From the NCBI GenBank assembly GCA_003342895.1, contig PTFA01000011.1, positions 764,629-828,628 of the forward strand: a stretch of 64,000 nucleotides of DNA, given 5' to 3'. A program made the translations under genes and the position numbers. This stretch comes from Casuarius casuarius. Taxonomy: Eukaryota; Chordata; Aves; Casuariiformes; Casuariidae. Below are positions 49,925-61,215 of this stretch, one piece after another; the stretch's first letter is position 1; each line of letters opens with the position of its first letter. The notes under the pieces were generated by a model. It did no database searches. It had not been told where the DNA came from and was given only the letters and a program-made list of their open reading frames with translations.

Positions 49925-52355
49925 AATAATATAGGAGAAAATATGTGGAATTTCAACAAGTTGCAATATGTAGAATACTTAGTCATGGAGAGGCATGAGC
50001 TATTTTTGAAATTCATGTAGTGTGTCAATGATAGGATTGCAAATGTAACCACACACTTTCATACCAAGGAGCTAACCCCACTCTATTTTGTACTAGTCAC
50101 TTGAAGCATTGCCTTGGCACCAGAAATAAAGAAAGACAACAGCCACAAATTAGCTCTGTCATAATCCTGCCTAAATTTAAAAATGGTAATGAACTTCATA
50201 GATCCCCAGGACTCCCTCTTGTTTTTCTTTAGGTCTGACAAGGCTATTCCTTTCATAATTATTTTTTCCTGCAGTTGTTACAAGCTTCATGATGTGACAC
50301 ATTTTCATCAAAAATAGTTTGGAATACGGACCACTGTGTTATGTTTAGGAAATGCGTATTTTTGTTAGGATGCAGCATCCCAAAAATTTCCTTTCCCTGA
50401 AACACCATTTCATGCTGTTTGAATTTCTTGGTTTAAGGGTATACTGCAAGGAGTGCCTCTATTTTTCCGTTGTGTACTGAGAATTGCTGTATATAATGAT
50501 TAGAAGTTAATGGAAGGAGGGCTTTGTGCCAGGATTCACTCCAGTTCTGCAGCTGGCTGATCTGGACCTGCTGGTTAATGGGGAATGAATCCAGAGATGG
50601 AATTCTATATTAGTCTGTACAGTTGGAGGTCTCTTTATGGAACTGATCAAATATTCAATTATATGCTTTATTTTAATTAAATATGGATGAAAACAAATGT
50701 TCTCAGTATTGCAACAAGAGGCCTAAGTCATTCCTCTGGTTTGCCTGATGTTGGTCGTTTCCTTGAAAGTTGCTCCTGCTGTGGAAGACCCTACAAAAGG
50801 ACATGGAAAAAGAGAAGTCCGTCCTGAAATTTATCCATGTGGCTTCAGTTCAAAAAACAGTTGGGTGTAAAGTAACTTCTGGGTCTATCAGTTGTCTTAC
50901 TGACTTCAGTGATGTTTCTTGAAGCAGTATGGTTAGTGATGTATATTGGTAGAGGCAGAGATCTGAAAGGATGTGAATAAAGTGTAGGAGAATGCAAAAA
51001 ACTAAGGTGCACGGCAGAAAGATTTTATTTAGCATTGCAATAGCTTGACTTTGAATTGTATCATGGATTTTTCGGACCCCAGTATTAATACTGCATTGAA
51101 ATCTATCAGGTTTTGTTAAATTCAACCACGTAGACCTGGCAATTAATATCTGGTGTGACAGTGAAAATCTATAGCGTATCTCAGTTTTTTGGCAAAGTGA
51201 GTAATTTCCAAACAAAGATGTCAAGAAAAAGAAATTCCAGAAATCATCCTTTACAGCATGTGCTCCAACATTCAGATATTTCAGATGCTGTACTAAACAG
51301 CATGTGATTTCTCTGCAAACACTGTGGAGACAGTCTAACACCCTACAGGAAAGTACATTCATAAGGCTATGGAAACTGCAGTTACTTTTCTACCCCTTGC
51401 CTGTTTCTGTTACTTGCAGGACCCTGTGCTGCCATTTTTATGTTAAAATAGTTCTTCTGTTCCCCATGTCATCCCTTATATTCCAGTGAATAATGATATT
51501 ATGCATGGCTTAGAGCTGGAGGAAAATACCCTGTGTGACAGTGCAGATTTGCACAGTGGGAAAAGGAAGCAAAGAATTTGTATCCATCAGACACTTTTAT
51601 AAATGGGCTTTATCTTATCTTTTCTCAAGTTCCTTGTTTCTTTTAAATACCATGTCTAGGAAGGTAGCACTGTAATTATTGTAAGGGCCATATAATATTG
51701 AGAATGCTCTAATAGAGGCATACCTAAAATTTCTTGCATGCTGATGTCCCTCATGCTGTTTTGAATGTATTGTGGTCAGCTTTATGTGCTGGGGAGAAGG
51801 GAGGCACTTTTAACTTATTTTTGCATCACCTGGATAACTTAGGAGCGAATCGTTCATATTTTCTGGATAGGGAGCTACCACATAGGCAATGTATTTGAAC
51901 TCTTTTTCAGTTTCTAATCTCTTTTTGTTTATGTTTGCAATTGTGGAGAAGAGCTCCTTTCAGCTGACCTGTAGGTATGGAGACATAAACCGTGGTAGTA
52001 ACTAGAGACTCCAAAGTCATCTGTGTTCTGGAAGCACACCGCTCTGTGTTGTAAACCACCTGGGTTCTTTTGGTATAGTCTTTCCCAAATTTTACAGATC
52101 TCCATAAACTCATAGTTATTCAAGGCATGTGTTTTTCCAGTTTAGACTGGATATATCCACTTGCCACTTTTTTTGGAAGTTTCCCAGTTTTGTTGGTAGT
52201 GGCAGAGCCTCCAATATGTAAAGGGTGCTGGGCTCTTCCATCTCCTCTGACTAGGTCATGGCAATATAGTGGGTGACAGCTGCTAAGGCTTTATTCCATT
52301 ACTTTGACAATTGTTACAATTAGCTCTGCTGAGCTAATGTAATGTCAAGGAAGGG
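49925..52355. other. Non-coding sequence with a 170-codon chance frame
   Basis: The minus-strand frame at 50850-51362 (170 codons) is the second longest in the window. Its translation has hydrophobic stretches but no family signature, and the DNA shows no promoter, splice or poly-A context I can defend. The rest is AT-rich and featureless. Confidence 0.5.
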
Positions 52356-52408
52356 GTGTGTATGTGTGTGTTTTTTCTTCTCTCTCTCTCTCTCTCTCTT
52401 TTTTTTTT
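52356..52408. repeat. Composite GT / CT / T simple repeat
   Basis: GTGTGTATGTGTGTG, a T6 run, a (TC)n run of about 20 bases and a T10 run follow one another. The pyrimidine-only part (52371-52408) is a potential triplex-forming tract. Confidence 0.93.
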
Positions 52409-55400
52409 AAATCATCAGAATCCCTCAGAAACAAAGCAGGTTATTTTTTAAGCCTTCATATAACCATGGCAACCCTAAATCATTGTTGCCACTGTCCCAC
52501 TTGCATCCATGTTGGATAAATGTGCTCCATGGATGGATTTTATACATCCATGAATATTTAAACAAGAAATTCTGAAGATGTATTTAAAAGATTTGACAAT
52601 GTCAAAGTTGCTGATTTTGCATTCCTCAAGATGATTAAATTTTTTTTTTTAAACTCATGAAATTAAGTTAATAAAGATCTTAAATTTGTGAAGGACTAGG
52701 AAAAGGAAAAGCTCACCAAGCCCAGGCTTTCAAGCATGATCCAGGCCTGTCCCTCCATAAAATAATGACCTTTCAAAAATGCTGATATGAAGTAGAATTG
52801 ACGATCTCTATCTTTAGTATCTTAATACTGCAGGTGTATCTGAGTTACGTTCTGAAGCTTTCTTTTGAAAAAGGGTAGTTAGAGATATAGTTTTAAAGAA
52901 AAAAATCAAGCTCATCACCTGATTTTTATGCTTCTGAGAGCTGGACTTTTAGAAAAACTTTTATGATAAAGTTCTGTGTCAGCAATAATGGATTTCTACC
53001 CAGAAAGTGGCTATCTTCCTTTTGCTTACATATGGTGACTTTCCGCTATATTCGAAGGGGGATCATGTAACATGGCTGTGTTTCTGACTTGAATCTTTCA
53101 TTCAGATGTTGCTATCCGCAGATTAAAATGTGGGACAAATCTGCTATCTAGAAACCTGGCCCTAGCTGGAAGTAACAGTGATGATATTTTCTATAGGCTT
53201 CACTTGGACTTCGTGCTTAAAATATGTAAGATGGAAAATATTAGTGCCTTCAAACTTTTGTTTTTTCTCCATGCTTACATCGTATATACCATGTTGATTA
53301 CTGTGTTTAAAAATTCATCCCTGAAATACAATATATTTACTGCAATTAGAACACATAATCTTACTGTGGCCAGCCTGTGGGAGTCTTGTGCTGTTTTAAT
53401 GTCAGCTAATCCATTTTCAACATAACCCCTACATTCATTCAAGATATGGCATGAGTTATCTGTCTGTTAAATAAAGGTGTTGATTGCTGTCTCAACACCA
53501 GTTTTGTACTTCTGTATAGACAGCCAGAAAAGAACTATTGCTGTCATTTGAGCAAAAACATGATAAGAAAATATTCTCTAGGAAATAAGAGATAGGGGCC
53601 ATGAGCCTTAACACTTACAGTTATTGTCTGGTTTTGCCATTAAGTATTTGAGCAAAACTCACTGGGATACTCCATAATCTCTTAAAAGGCCAACCAAATA
53701 AAGGAGAAAGTAATGCAATACTTCATGAGAATCTAATCCAGTGGCATTTCTGTATTACGATGCCATCCTTGTACTGGTATTTGGCAAATCCTAATTATAG
53801 CCTAAACAGCATGAAACAGCGTTTACCCAAGAGGAGTACTAATTGGTCATTTGAGAGAAAGGTTAAATATTTCCTTTTTTTCCAGTTCTAATTCTGAGGT
53901 AAAATGTGAGGAGAGATAAAAGGAGAAGGAACCTACAACTAGTAAAAAGTTTTAATAGCTGGTTATGTCTGTCATGAATTAGACCAATGAAAATGAAGTC
54001 ACTCCTATAACTGTAATTTCCTCACTTAATTTTCTCATCTAGTATGAGGGTGCCTGCTCCACCGCCTGCTTTAAGAGTAATAAATCAGTTGAGCTCACTA
54101 TTCAAGGAAATGTTACAGAGGTCCTTGCATCCTCAGGGTTACACACTGGTATTTTCCTCCCCCTGACAGTTTTCTGAGACTGAAAGTATCATGCGAGCTC
54201 AGTGAGAAGAAAGCAATATCTGTTCTAATCCTGTGGCCAACACAATGCAGATAGCATAGTTTGAGATGTTTCAAAATAATTTCTGCTGTCTGAGCCAAAA
54301 GGAAGCTATTTTTTTTTCCTTCTGATGCTGTAAATGGTGCTTTGCAAGTGTTGCCAATAATTTTGTTGTCTCCCCCCACATAGCACTGTCGTTCCTCGCC
54401 CCGGTCTGGAATAGCAGGGATATTTAGCGTGAGTTGTCTTTTGTCAACATACTGTGCAAGTAATGAGAGGGAAGAGGGAGTATTTTGTGCTGTGATTCAC
54501 CTGTTGAGCAGTGCTGGGACAACGTATGTTGCCAAAGTCACTGAAATTGCCTTTTCTTTTTGGTCACTGCTTTCCATATGATGAAATGAAAACAGCATCC
54601 TGCAGCTGGAATTCTGGTTTTACCTACTCAACGGATAGTATCTTTTCTTTCTGAAATCTTAACATAACATGTGGGCACACAACCTTTTCCTTTAGTATAA
54701 AGCAGGAAAGGGACTGTGAATTGCTAAGGCAGGTGGATTGCTCTCAAGCAATAAATAATCTTTATAAGGCCTCACAACATATTTTGTTTAAGAGCTTAAG
54801 GAAAACCTTGGAGTGCTAATAGGAAATACTATTTGGCTATTAAGAAAGCTTGAAGAAACTGAGATAATTCACAAATGTAACTCTTGGTTAACAGTCATTT
54901 CCCACAGTAAGGAAACTTACTTATCGTATGAGTGTATTCTGTAATTGATATAGCCAGAATGCAGGAAAAAAACGGTGCTTCTAGAAAAACGTGACTGCTT
55001 AGAACACTTCCAAATGTAGCTGATGCTAGTTTGCAAAGGCTATATGGCAGTTTGGCATCAAATGTTTTCTTCCAACCTTGTAAAAGTTGTAAGGACTGTA
55101 ATTAAGTGTTGACATTCCTGTTCCTCAGTTACTGCTTTCTTCTAGGGCATCTCAGTGTGGTTACTTCGATGTTATTTGGTTATGCCGACCTATAGGGCTT
55201 TCTTGACCTTTTTGTAAACTTAACTGCCAATCACTAGGCTGGATATAATTACTCTTTGGTGCTGAAATAGACCTTTTCTCCAACTTTGAAGGCCAAAAGA
55301 TAGCCTCAGGTATTTAGTTAACTGGCTGAACTTTTCTAATTGGTACAAACTGTCTATAATAATTTCAGTTTGTCTACCATGCAACAGCTTTGCTATTTTA

Positions 55401-56369
55401 AGTTTATACACTTATTCTGATTATATTCACTGATATATGATATCAGTATATAAGCACTGAAGCACAGTAAGAGTCCGAGACATCCCTGGAGGCCATCACG
55501 CCAGAATTACGTAGTAATACATAACTTGGTATCAGTGCATTTAAAGTTTATATGATGCATTGGCCAATTTAATGCTTAAAATTGGTTTCTGTTGGGTTCC
55601 TTTAAAATGCCACTGAGGTGTTTATTTTGCCTTCCAGTTTGTATGAAAACCATATTAGGGACCTCTCTATTAACTGTAGGGTTACATGATGAAAAAAAGT
55701 AAATGTCACTGAGATTTCTGAGAGATACAAAATCATGGCAATGCTCTTTTGCTTAAATAAATGTGTTTGCTTAAATATCAACAAATTTAGTTCAGTCCTA
55801 TGGCATGCTGTTTCAAAAATAAATGATGGGGATTGATTCAAATGTACAGAATCAAATAAACTTCCAGATTAGCAGCTTCTTCCAACTGGATAAATGCAGA
55901 GATGCAATGGACATTTATTAAAAATAAAAGAAAATTGAAGCAAAAGATGATAAAATGTTCTTCATGTCAAGAGAAACATTTAGTGACAATATTCTATTAT
56001 GATTACTTTATTTCTATTATGTCAAATGATTTATCTTTTCACGTAACACAGCCACAATAAGTAGGAGCTGTTGATCCAGTAAAAGGGATCATAACAGTTA
56101 GTTAGACTTTATAGCTTTAGATGCCTGAAACATTCTTTCTGCACTGTATCCACTTTGAGTACTAATTCAATATCTTTTGAAAACTTATTCTGCTTTTTTG
56201 AATAGTTAAATTCTGTTTAGGGGGAAACAGATTCATGATTCAGATGATCAGAGATGATCTAATCCATAAAAATGCATGAGCGATGCTTCTGTTCAGAAAA
56301 TATATCATGCTCTTCAAGAGGAAGGATGTGCTTATGGCTGACTTAATAGGCTGGGAACTGGATGTTGAT
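52409..56369. other. Anonymous AT-rich non-coding sequence
   Basis: About 4 kb without genes. T11 lies at 52640-52650. A short inverted repeat has ACTGATAT arms at 55429-55436 and 55440-55447 with a three-base loop. The part 54710-54900 is unique, CpG-free and enhancer-like in composition but has no standout motif. Frames are all short. Confidence 0.5.
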
Positions 56370-56455
56370 TTAATTCCAGCTTTTATGCAGACAACTTCTG
56401 ATATGGTGCAAGTCTCTTAGTTGGTACTTTCGTTTCCTTTCTGTAAGGTGGAGCT
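56370..56455 (+). mobile_element. Possible MIR-like SINE fragment
   Basis: The words TGCAAGTCTCTTAG, then TTTCGTTTCCTTTCTGTAAGGTGGAG, match the order of the MIR 3' half as I recall it ('ggcaagtcactta ... cagtttcctcatctgtaaaatggg'). The identity is modest, so this is a tentative call for an ancient SINE relic on the + strand. Confidence 0.4.
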
Positions 56456-57957
56456 GTGTTCTCTCCCCTCTCCCCATCTTTATGTTATCCATTTAAGCCC
56501 CAGTTCTGCAACTGATGTTGCATTGCTGGTTGTCTCTCCCCATCCGAAATCAGACTGATTTAACTGTGTGTCCGAAATGAACAGAAATTTGGGGGGAAGG
56601 AGTCGAGGCACCTCAGCATCAATATATGGCAGCAACTGTTCTTCGTCCTTGAACAATATAAACGTCATTGTCTTTAGGGCACTTGTCCAATGGCCGAGGT
56701 GGCGCTTCTGAGCGCTCAAAGTCTCTAGTGTTTTTTCGGAGTTAGAAGTATTTGGGTAGGCTGTCAAGGAAGTGTAATCCCAGCTTCATAGTTGAATGTC
56801 CTCACAGATGCAGGTCTTGACAGCAGGTGACAAGTCTATTGGAGTCTTCTCACAGAAAGGAGTATTTTTCATTAAAAATGTCTGAAAACAAAACTTTTGG
56901 AAACAACATAAAAAAAACACAGACCCTTTATGGCTATATCACTTACAGAGACTCTAAGAATAGACAGTCTTAACCTCAGCTGCCAAAGCTCTTTGGACAT
57001 TTGGTTTCCTAAGGTTAAGCTTAACTTTCACATGTACATATGTGTATATATTTGATTTGCAATCTTTTTGTTCCAAGCAGATAGTAACTTTTGTGAAAGC
57101 TGCTGTCACTGACTGACTCTACTGTTATCCCTGAGAAGTAGTGGAATAGTTTCAGATGCTGAATTACATTCAAAAGTAGTACATGCATTTCAAGAGGATT
57201 AAAACTTCAATCAGAAGAGAAACTTACGCAGTCCTTGACAAGGCTTAAACAAAAAACCGTGGTCCACAGTGAAAGTGCTGTCAGATTTCTATCAATCTAA
57301 TGTTTATCAGAAAATACTTTCTTTGGTTTGATATCTTGGCTGGCCTCACATATTCAAGTTCATATAGATGCCTTAATACTTTGTATGATCTATTTATAAC
57401 CACAAATTTCAAAAAGTGCCTGAACTGTGAAGCAGCTTGATATGAGTAGGCTATTTTATTATTATTATTATTATGCACATTATGGAACTGCATTTTATGG
57501 AAAATTTACGGGGTTGGTTCCAGTTTTACCTCAGTTCTACAGCTGTACAGCTTTTTGTTTCCTTCAGTAGAAAAAAAACAAAAGTCATCTGAAAAGATGT
57601 AGCCAAGTAGAATGAAAACAAGATTTAAGAAATAAAACCATGCATGCAGGATATAGGAGAAACTAATAAGCAAGCATATGAAAATGGTTTATATGTTGGT
57701 GATAGATGAAGAACTGATGGTTACAGGAACTAAGAATGCTTTTCATCCACTAGCCTCTAGATCACTGGCTCTAGTTCATGTTTGGCTGTAATAGTAGAGA
57801 GTATTTAATGGATGACTAATGAAGTGTTGGTTGTACCAGCCCGTTCCTTGCAGAGGAAAAGGTTTTATGACTACAGCCATTGCATTTTGCTCTCCAGAAA
57901 GATAGAGCGAGACTTAGATAGTTTTGGAAACTGAAGAAGTTGTGGTATGTTGTGGAT
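56456..57957. other. Non-coding sequence
   Basis: AT-rich with no gene. A (TTA)n simple repeat lies at about 57456-57474. A small CpG cluster near 56690-56720 (GGCCGAGGTGGCGC, GAGCGCTC) stands out slightly but is very short. Confidence 0.5.
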
Positions 57958-57993
57958 TTCTTTCTTTTCTTTCTTTCTTTTTTTTTTTTTTTT
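57958..57993. repeat. TTTC repeat plus T16
   Basis: TTTCTTTCTTTTCTTTC-type repeats run into T16 (57978-57993). It is a pyrimidine tract of simple-repeat origin. Confidence 0.93.
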
Positions 57994-58079
57994 GGTAGGA
58001 CTGTGCATATTCTTAGATTAATACAGCTCAATTTACCTCCTCACCCAATGCATCTTGTTTGTCCACTGAACCAGAACTC

Positions 58080-58560
58080 GACCAGTTTTGCTGTTATCTC
58101 GGAGATCATGTGCAAGTTGAAGCAATTCAGAAGTCTGTCTGCTAGCGAGCAGCAAGGGCAGGCGAGAGGGGAGCTGAGGACGGCAGCAGCGCAGGCAAGG
58201 GCAGTGCCATCACCGACAAGGGGTGCAGACCTGCAGTACCTCGTTGAGGTGTGCGGTGTGGCTTCAATCACAGTAACCAGGTTCAGGGAACAGGCCAGTG
58301 ACTACCAGGCAAATCTCAAATGACAAAACAGGTTCAAGGCCAAGTCAATAGGTCAGGACCTGCCAGGCCCAGGCTGGGCACAGGCCTACCTACAACATAG
58401 CTCAGGCAAGGACCAGGTCTAAGGGCCTCAGCTTAAATGCAGCTTTCAGTCACACAGGCAGAGGGGGAGGGTGGTCAGGACTATTAAGGCTTGTTGACGT
58501 CCTCTGGCTCAGACACCATTCTTGCCAGCAACCTGAACTTTTATGCCTCCTCTTGAAGGG
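58080..58560. repeat. Possible decayed GC-rich interspersed repeat
   Basis: This GC-richer block keeps about nine CpG in its first 200 bases. It then shows loosely repeated words around CAGGTTCA(A/G)GG, GGTCAGGACC and CAGGCC (58280-58400), reminiscent of GTCAGG/GTCCAGG-rich repeats seen in reptile genomes. Frames on both strands are open but unrecognised. The first part could instead be a small regulatory CpG patch. Nuclear-receptor-like words in the middle are noted among the findings. Confidence 0.3.
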
Positions 58561-59329
58561 CCTAGAGGAAGATACAGGGTCTTCTGCTGGAGAATCCTCC
58601 CTCGCGCTTCTTGCTGTCACATGTCCCATGTGGAACATGTCAATTTTTAAAGGCAAATCTGTGCTTCTTCTTCCTTGCCCTTTCCTTGTTCACCCCTCTT
58701 TTGGGAATGTAAGAGAAGGGGGTGGGGAAGATGAGCAATATTTCCAAATGTTATTTGAGGAAGATTTTGAAAAGCAGAAGGAAGCTTCTGGGTCTTTTTG
58801 TAAAGGCCATTTCAATAGCATATAGACATGATCCCTCTGTACAGGCGGAACTTCTCGTCAGTCCAACATCTGTCCTTTATTCTTAAATGATAATGAAAGC
58901 ATTAAAATCCAGTGGTCCACACCAGGAGCACTCTCAGTCACTTTTTAGAGTCCAACAGTTGTGTGGTTACTGCCAGCCCTATACATAGGTACCTCTGTCT
59001 AACTCACTCTGCTGCCAAAGGCCCCTCATGCTGCTACTTGTCATTCCCTTCACAAGTCAAGACAAGACCTCCTTGGTAGAAGGAAGGATGGGACCTATTT
59101 TTTATCATCCGCTTTTTATATTTTCCTCTCCAAGCTTTTTTTCCTGCCAGGTCCCTTACGCTTGAGTGGAGCTCTTCCTAGAAATTCACAAAGCTACTTT
59201 GTTGTTGTCCTTCAAAAATGTCTTTATAACTCCTATGATACTGTGATTCTTGACAGTTGTTAGGCAGCACTTTGAAAGCAAATCTGATGAAGTGCTGAAA
59301 GCATGGTCTGTCACGCTGACCAGTATTGC
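58561..59329. other. Non-coding sequence flanking a retroelement relic
   Basis: No gene is recognised. This may include further decayed parts of the element that carries the SGNH-like relic immediately to the right, but nothing in it can be named. Confidence 0.4.
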
Positions 59330-59785
59330 CTGTCATCCACTTGTGTATCCAGCCCTCTGACAGATGGACACGGTCATTCCTGAACAGCTCTGTGTGCTCA
59401 TACCATACACCACCGAGCTCAGTCACTTCATCAGAAACACCCGTAACCATTTTTGCCACCTCATAATTGAGCTTTCAATGTGTTTTGTTGGTGTGCCTAG
59501 GCTTTTTGGCCAAATGCCACATCTTTCTTGGCAGTATTATTGACCAGACAAAGTACATGTTGGGCAATGAGTACCCATACTTATTTTTTCTTTTGTAGCC
59601 TCTCTGAGGTTGTTTTTCTCCTGAATGAACAATGAGGATGTTGGGTGACTGCTTGTGGTCTTTGTCAGTGTAGCAGAAGGATGAATACCCCTGAATCAAG
59701 CTGCGCCTGTGAAGACACAGCACTGAATCTGGCCTCGCTGGTAGGCTCTGGCCCTCCCAATTAATCTCTTGTGAGCTACCAAGCG
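59330..59785 (-). pseudogene. Decayed SGNH-hydrolase-like domain of a retroelement
   Basis: Read on the minus strand, blocks appear in the order of the SGNH/GDSL-like domain found in Ngaro/DIRS-type retrotransposons and many repeat-derived vertebrate proteins. First comes VAHKRLIGRARAY (from 59779), where the family has a G-H-S nucleophile block. In another frame follow PNILIVHSG (59645-59619), LPNMYFVWS (59567-59541) and ILPRKMW. Then come ELGG and DRVHLSE (about 59375-59355), the last containing the catalytic D-x-x-H. The nucleophile serine and the usual G-G-N-D block are gone. A frameshift separates the first block from the rest, and an in-frame TGA (59475-59477) precedes KLNYEV, where a CGA arginine codon would be expected. 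It cannot encode a working enzyme. Element ends and target-site duplications were not found. A LINE-type esterase domain is the main alternative. Confidence 0.6.
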
Positions 59786-61146
59786 GCCATGCAGGCACAC
59801 CGCTGGCATGTGCCGAGTGACTCCTGCAGCAAAGAGGCAATGCATGGCATAAGGATGATGTGGATAGCCCAGGGTAACATGAGATGTGCCAGGAGAACCA
59901 CTCCACCCGATGGTGTGAAGCTCTGCGCTGGCCAGGCTGCCAGTTTCTGACTGACAGTGCTCTGACCTGATCTTGGTCCAGATCTGAGTGAAAGTGGAAG
60001 CTGTCATGCTTATGCATGGTTATATCAGTTGAAACAAGCATCAATTCAGGAGACTACTTTCATTGCTATTGCAAATTGGGACAAGTATATTGACCATCTC
60101 TGTGTATTAAGAGGCACTAAATCCAACCAGTTGCAATGCTCTGATGCTGTGGTTTGGGCAGCGTGAATTATCTAGGCCCTTGGCAACCTTCTTCCTCTCT
60201 GGTTAGTATGAGGCAGCATATAGGGAGTTCTTGTTCCTCCTGTGCACATAGAGGACTGCAGTTCCACCAGCTGCATCCAGTGAAAATAATGGGACAAGCC
60301 TGCTTATCTGAAAGTCCTGAAGTGGTGCTGAGAGGGACACCCAGGACAAAGTAATTTCTGTTCAGGAGCGGCAAATAGCCAGGAAGACTTCCAGCATTTT
60401 CACTGGAGCCTTCAGACAAATTCTAAAAACTTTCCCCAGTTTGGCTTGCTGTAAACTGAAGACCCATGGTGTAAAATCTCCCTTCATCTCAAGATGTTAC
60501 AGATAGATGAGTATTTCCTTCAATTCCTTCAGGCTGTACTAGCTGCAGGAGATAGTGATAACTGTACCGTGCCCTTGGAGAAGGGGACAAACATCCTGTG
60601 AGCTGGCGGGGAGGCCCCTGAAGCAGGGCTTCGGTTTGGCTCCAGTTTGAAGGCGCTTGGTAGTCACAGTCTATACTGTACATGAGACCCTTTGAGGGTC
60701 TCATGTGCAGCTGGCTGCCCACCCCTGACAGCCTCCATTTCTAATCTGGAGGATAACCAGTTGGTACAGAGTGGGGTTTATCAGCATTGCAGGTAAAAGT
60801 GAACCTGCTGCCCCAAGGGATGGGGGAACAGGCTGCTTCTTCAGCAAACTGGAAGGAGCAGAGCTGGGAGAAAGGCTGGGAAGCTTATGAGAGATCCTAC
60901 GGTAAATGCTACTTTGCTGGGCTCTGGACTAGGAAAACAAGCTGTGGCTGTGGAGTGCTGACCCTGTTTGCTTGTAGGCAAAGGTAGCCATTGGATATAG
61001 CTATGGGCCCAGGTACTATGGTTGGGCTTTTCTCAAAGGAAAGTGTGGTCCTGTGTCGGAGATCACCCTGTTTCTAGACCCTGGTGAGTTTCTGCACAGG
61101 CCACCAGAGGCCAGTGCTAGTTATCCCATCTCTGAGTATCTGCCTG
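59786..61146. other. Non-coding sequence, possibly upstream part of the retroelement relic
   Basis: To the right of the SGNH-like relic (upstream on the minus strand) the sequence stays moderately GC-rich, with minus-strand frames (59475-60044, 60168-60419, 60489-60722) that I do not recognise. A perfect 11-base-arm hairpin lies at 60680-60706. A CTCF-like core, CCACCAGAGGCC, sits at 61101-61112. Confidence 0.4.
60680..60706. repeat. Perfect short inverted repeat (hairpin)
   Basis: ACATGAGACCC, a five-base TTTGA loop, and GGGTCTCATGT form an 11-bp perfect stem. Its nature is unknown. It is too short on its own for a microRNA precursor. Confidence 0.9.
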
Positions 61147-61215
61147 TCTATTTGTTTTGTATTTCTGTGATGCCTAGGACAAAGGGGTGCTGGTCGGTAG
61201 TGAGGCATTATTGTA
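61147..61215 (+). mobile_element. Possible ancient amniote repeat fragment
   Basis: The words TCTATTTGTTTTGTATT and TGATGCCTAGGA followed by GGTGCTGG resemble a very common sauropsid interspersed repeat that reads, from memory, 'tttgtattacggtagtgcctagga'. The similarity is short and the family is not identified. Confidence 0.3.

Noticed and set aside
58305..58345. GGTTCAAGG words suggesting a tRNA T-arm
   Set aside because: There is no matching acceptor stem, D-arm or anticodon arm, so there is no tRNA gene.
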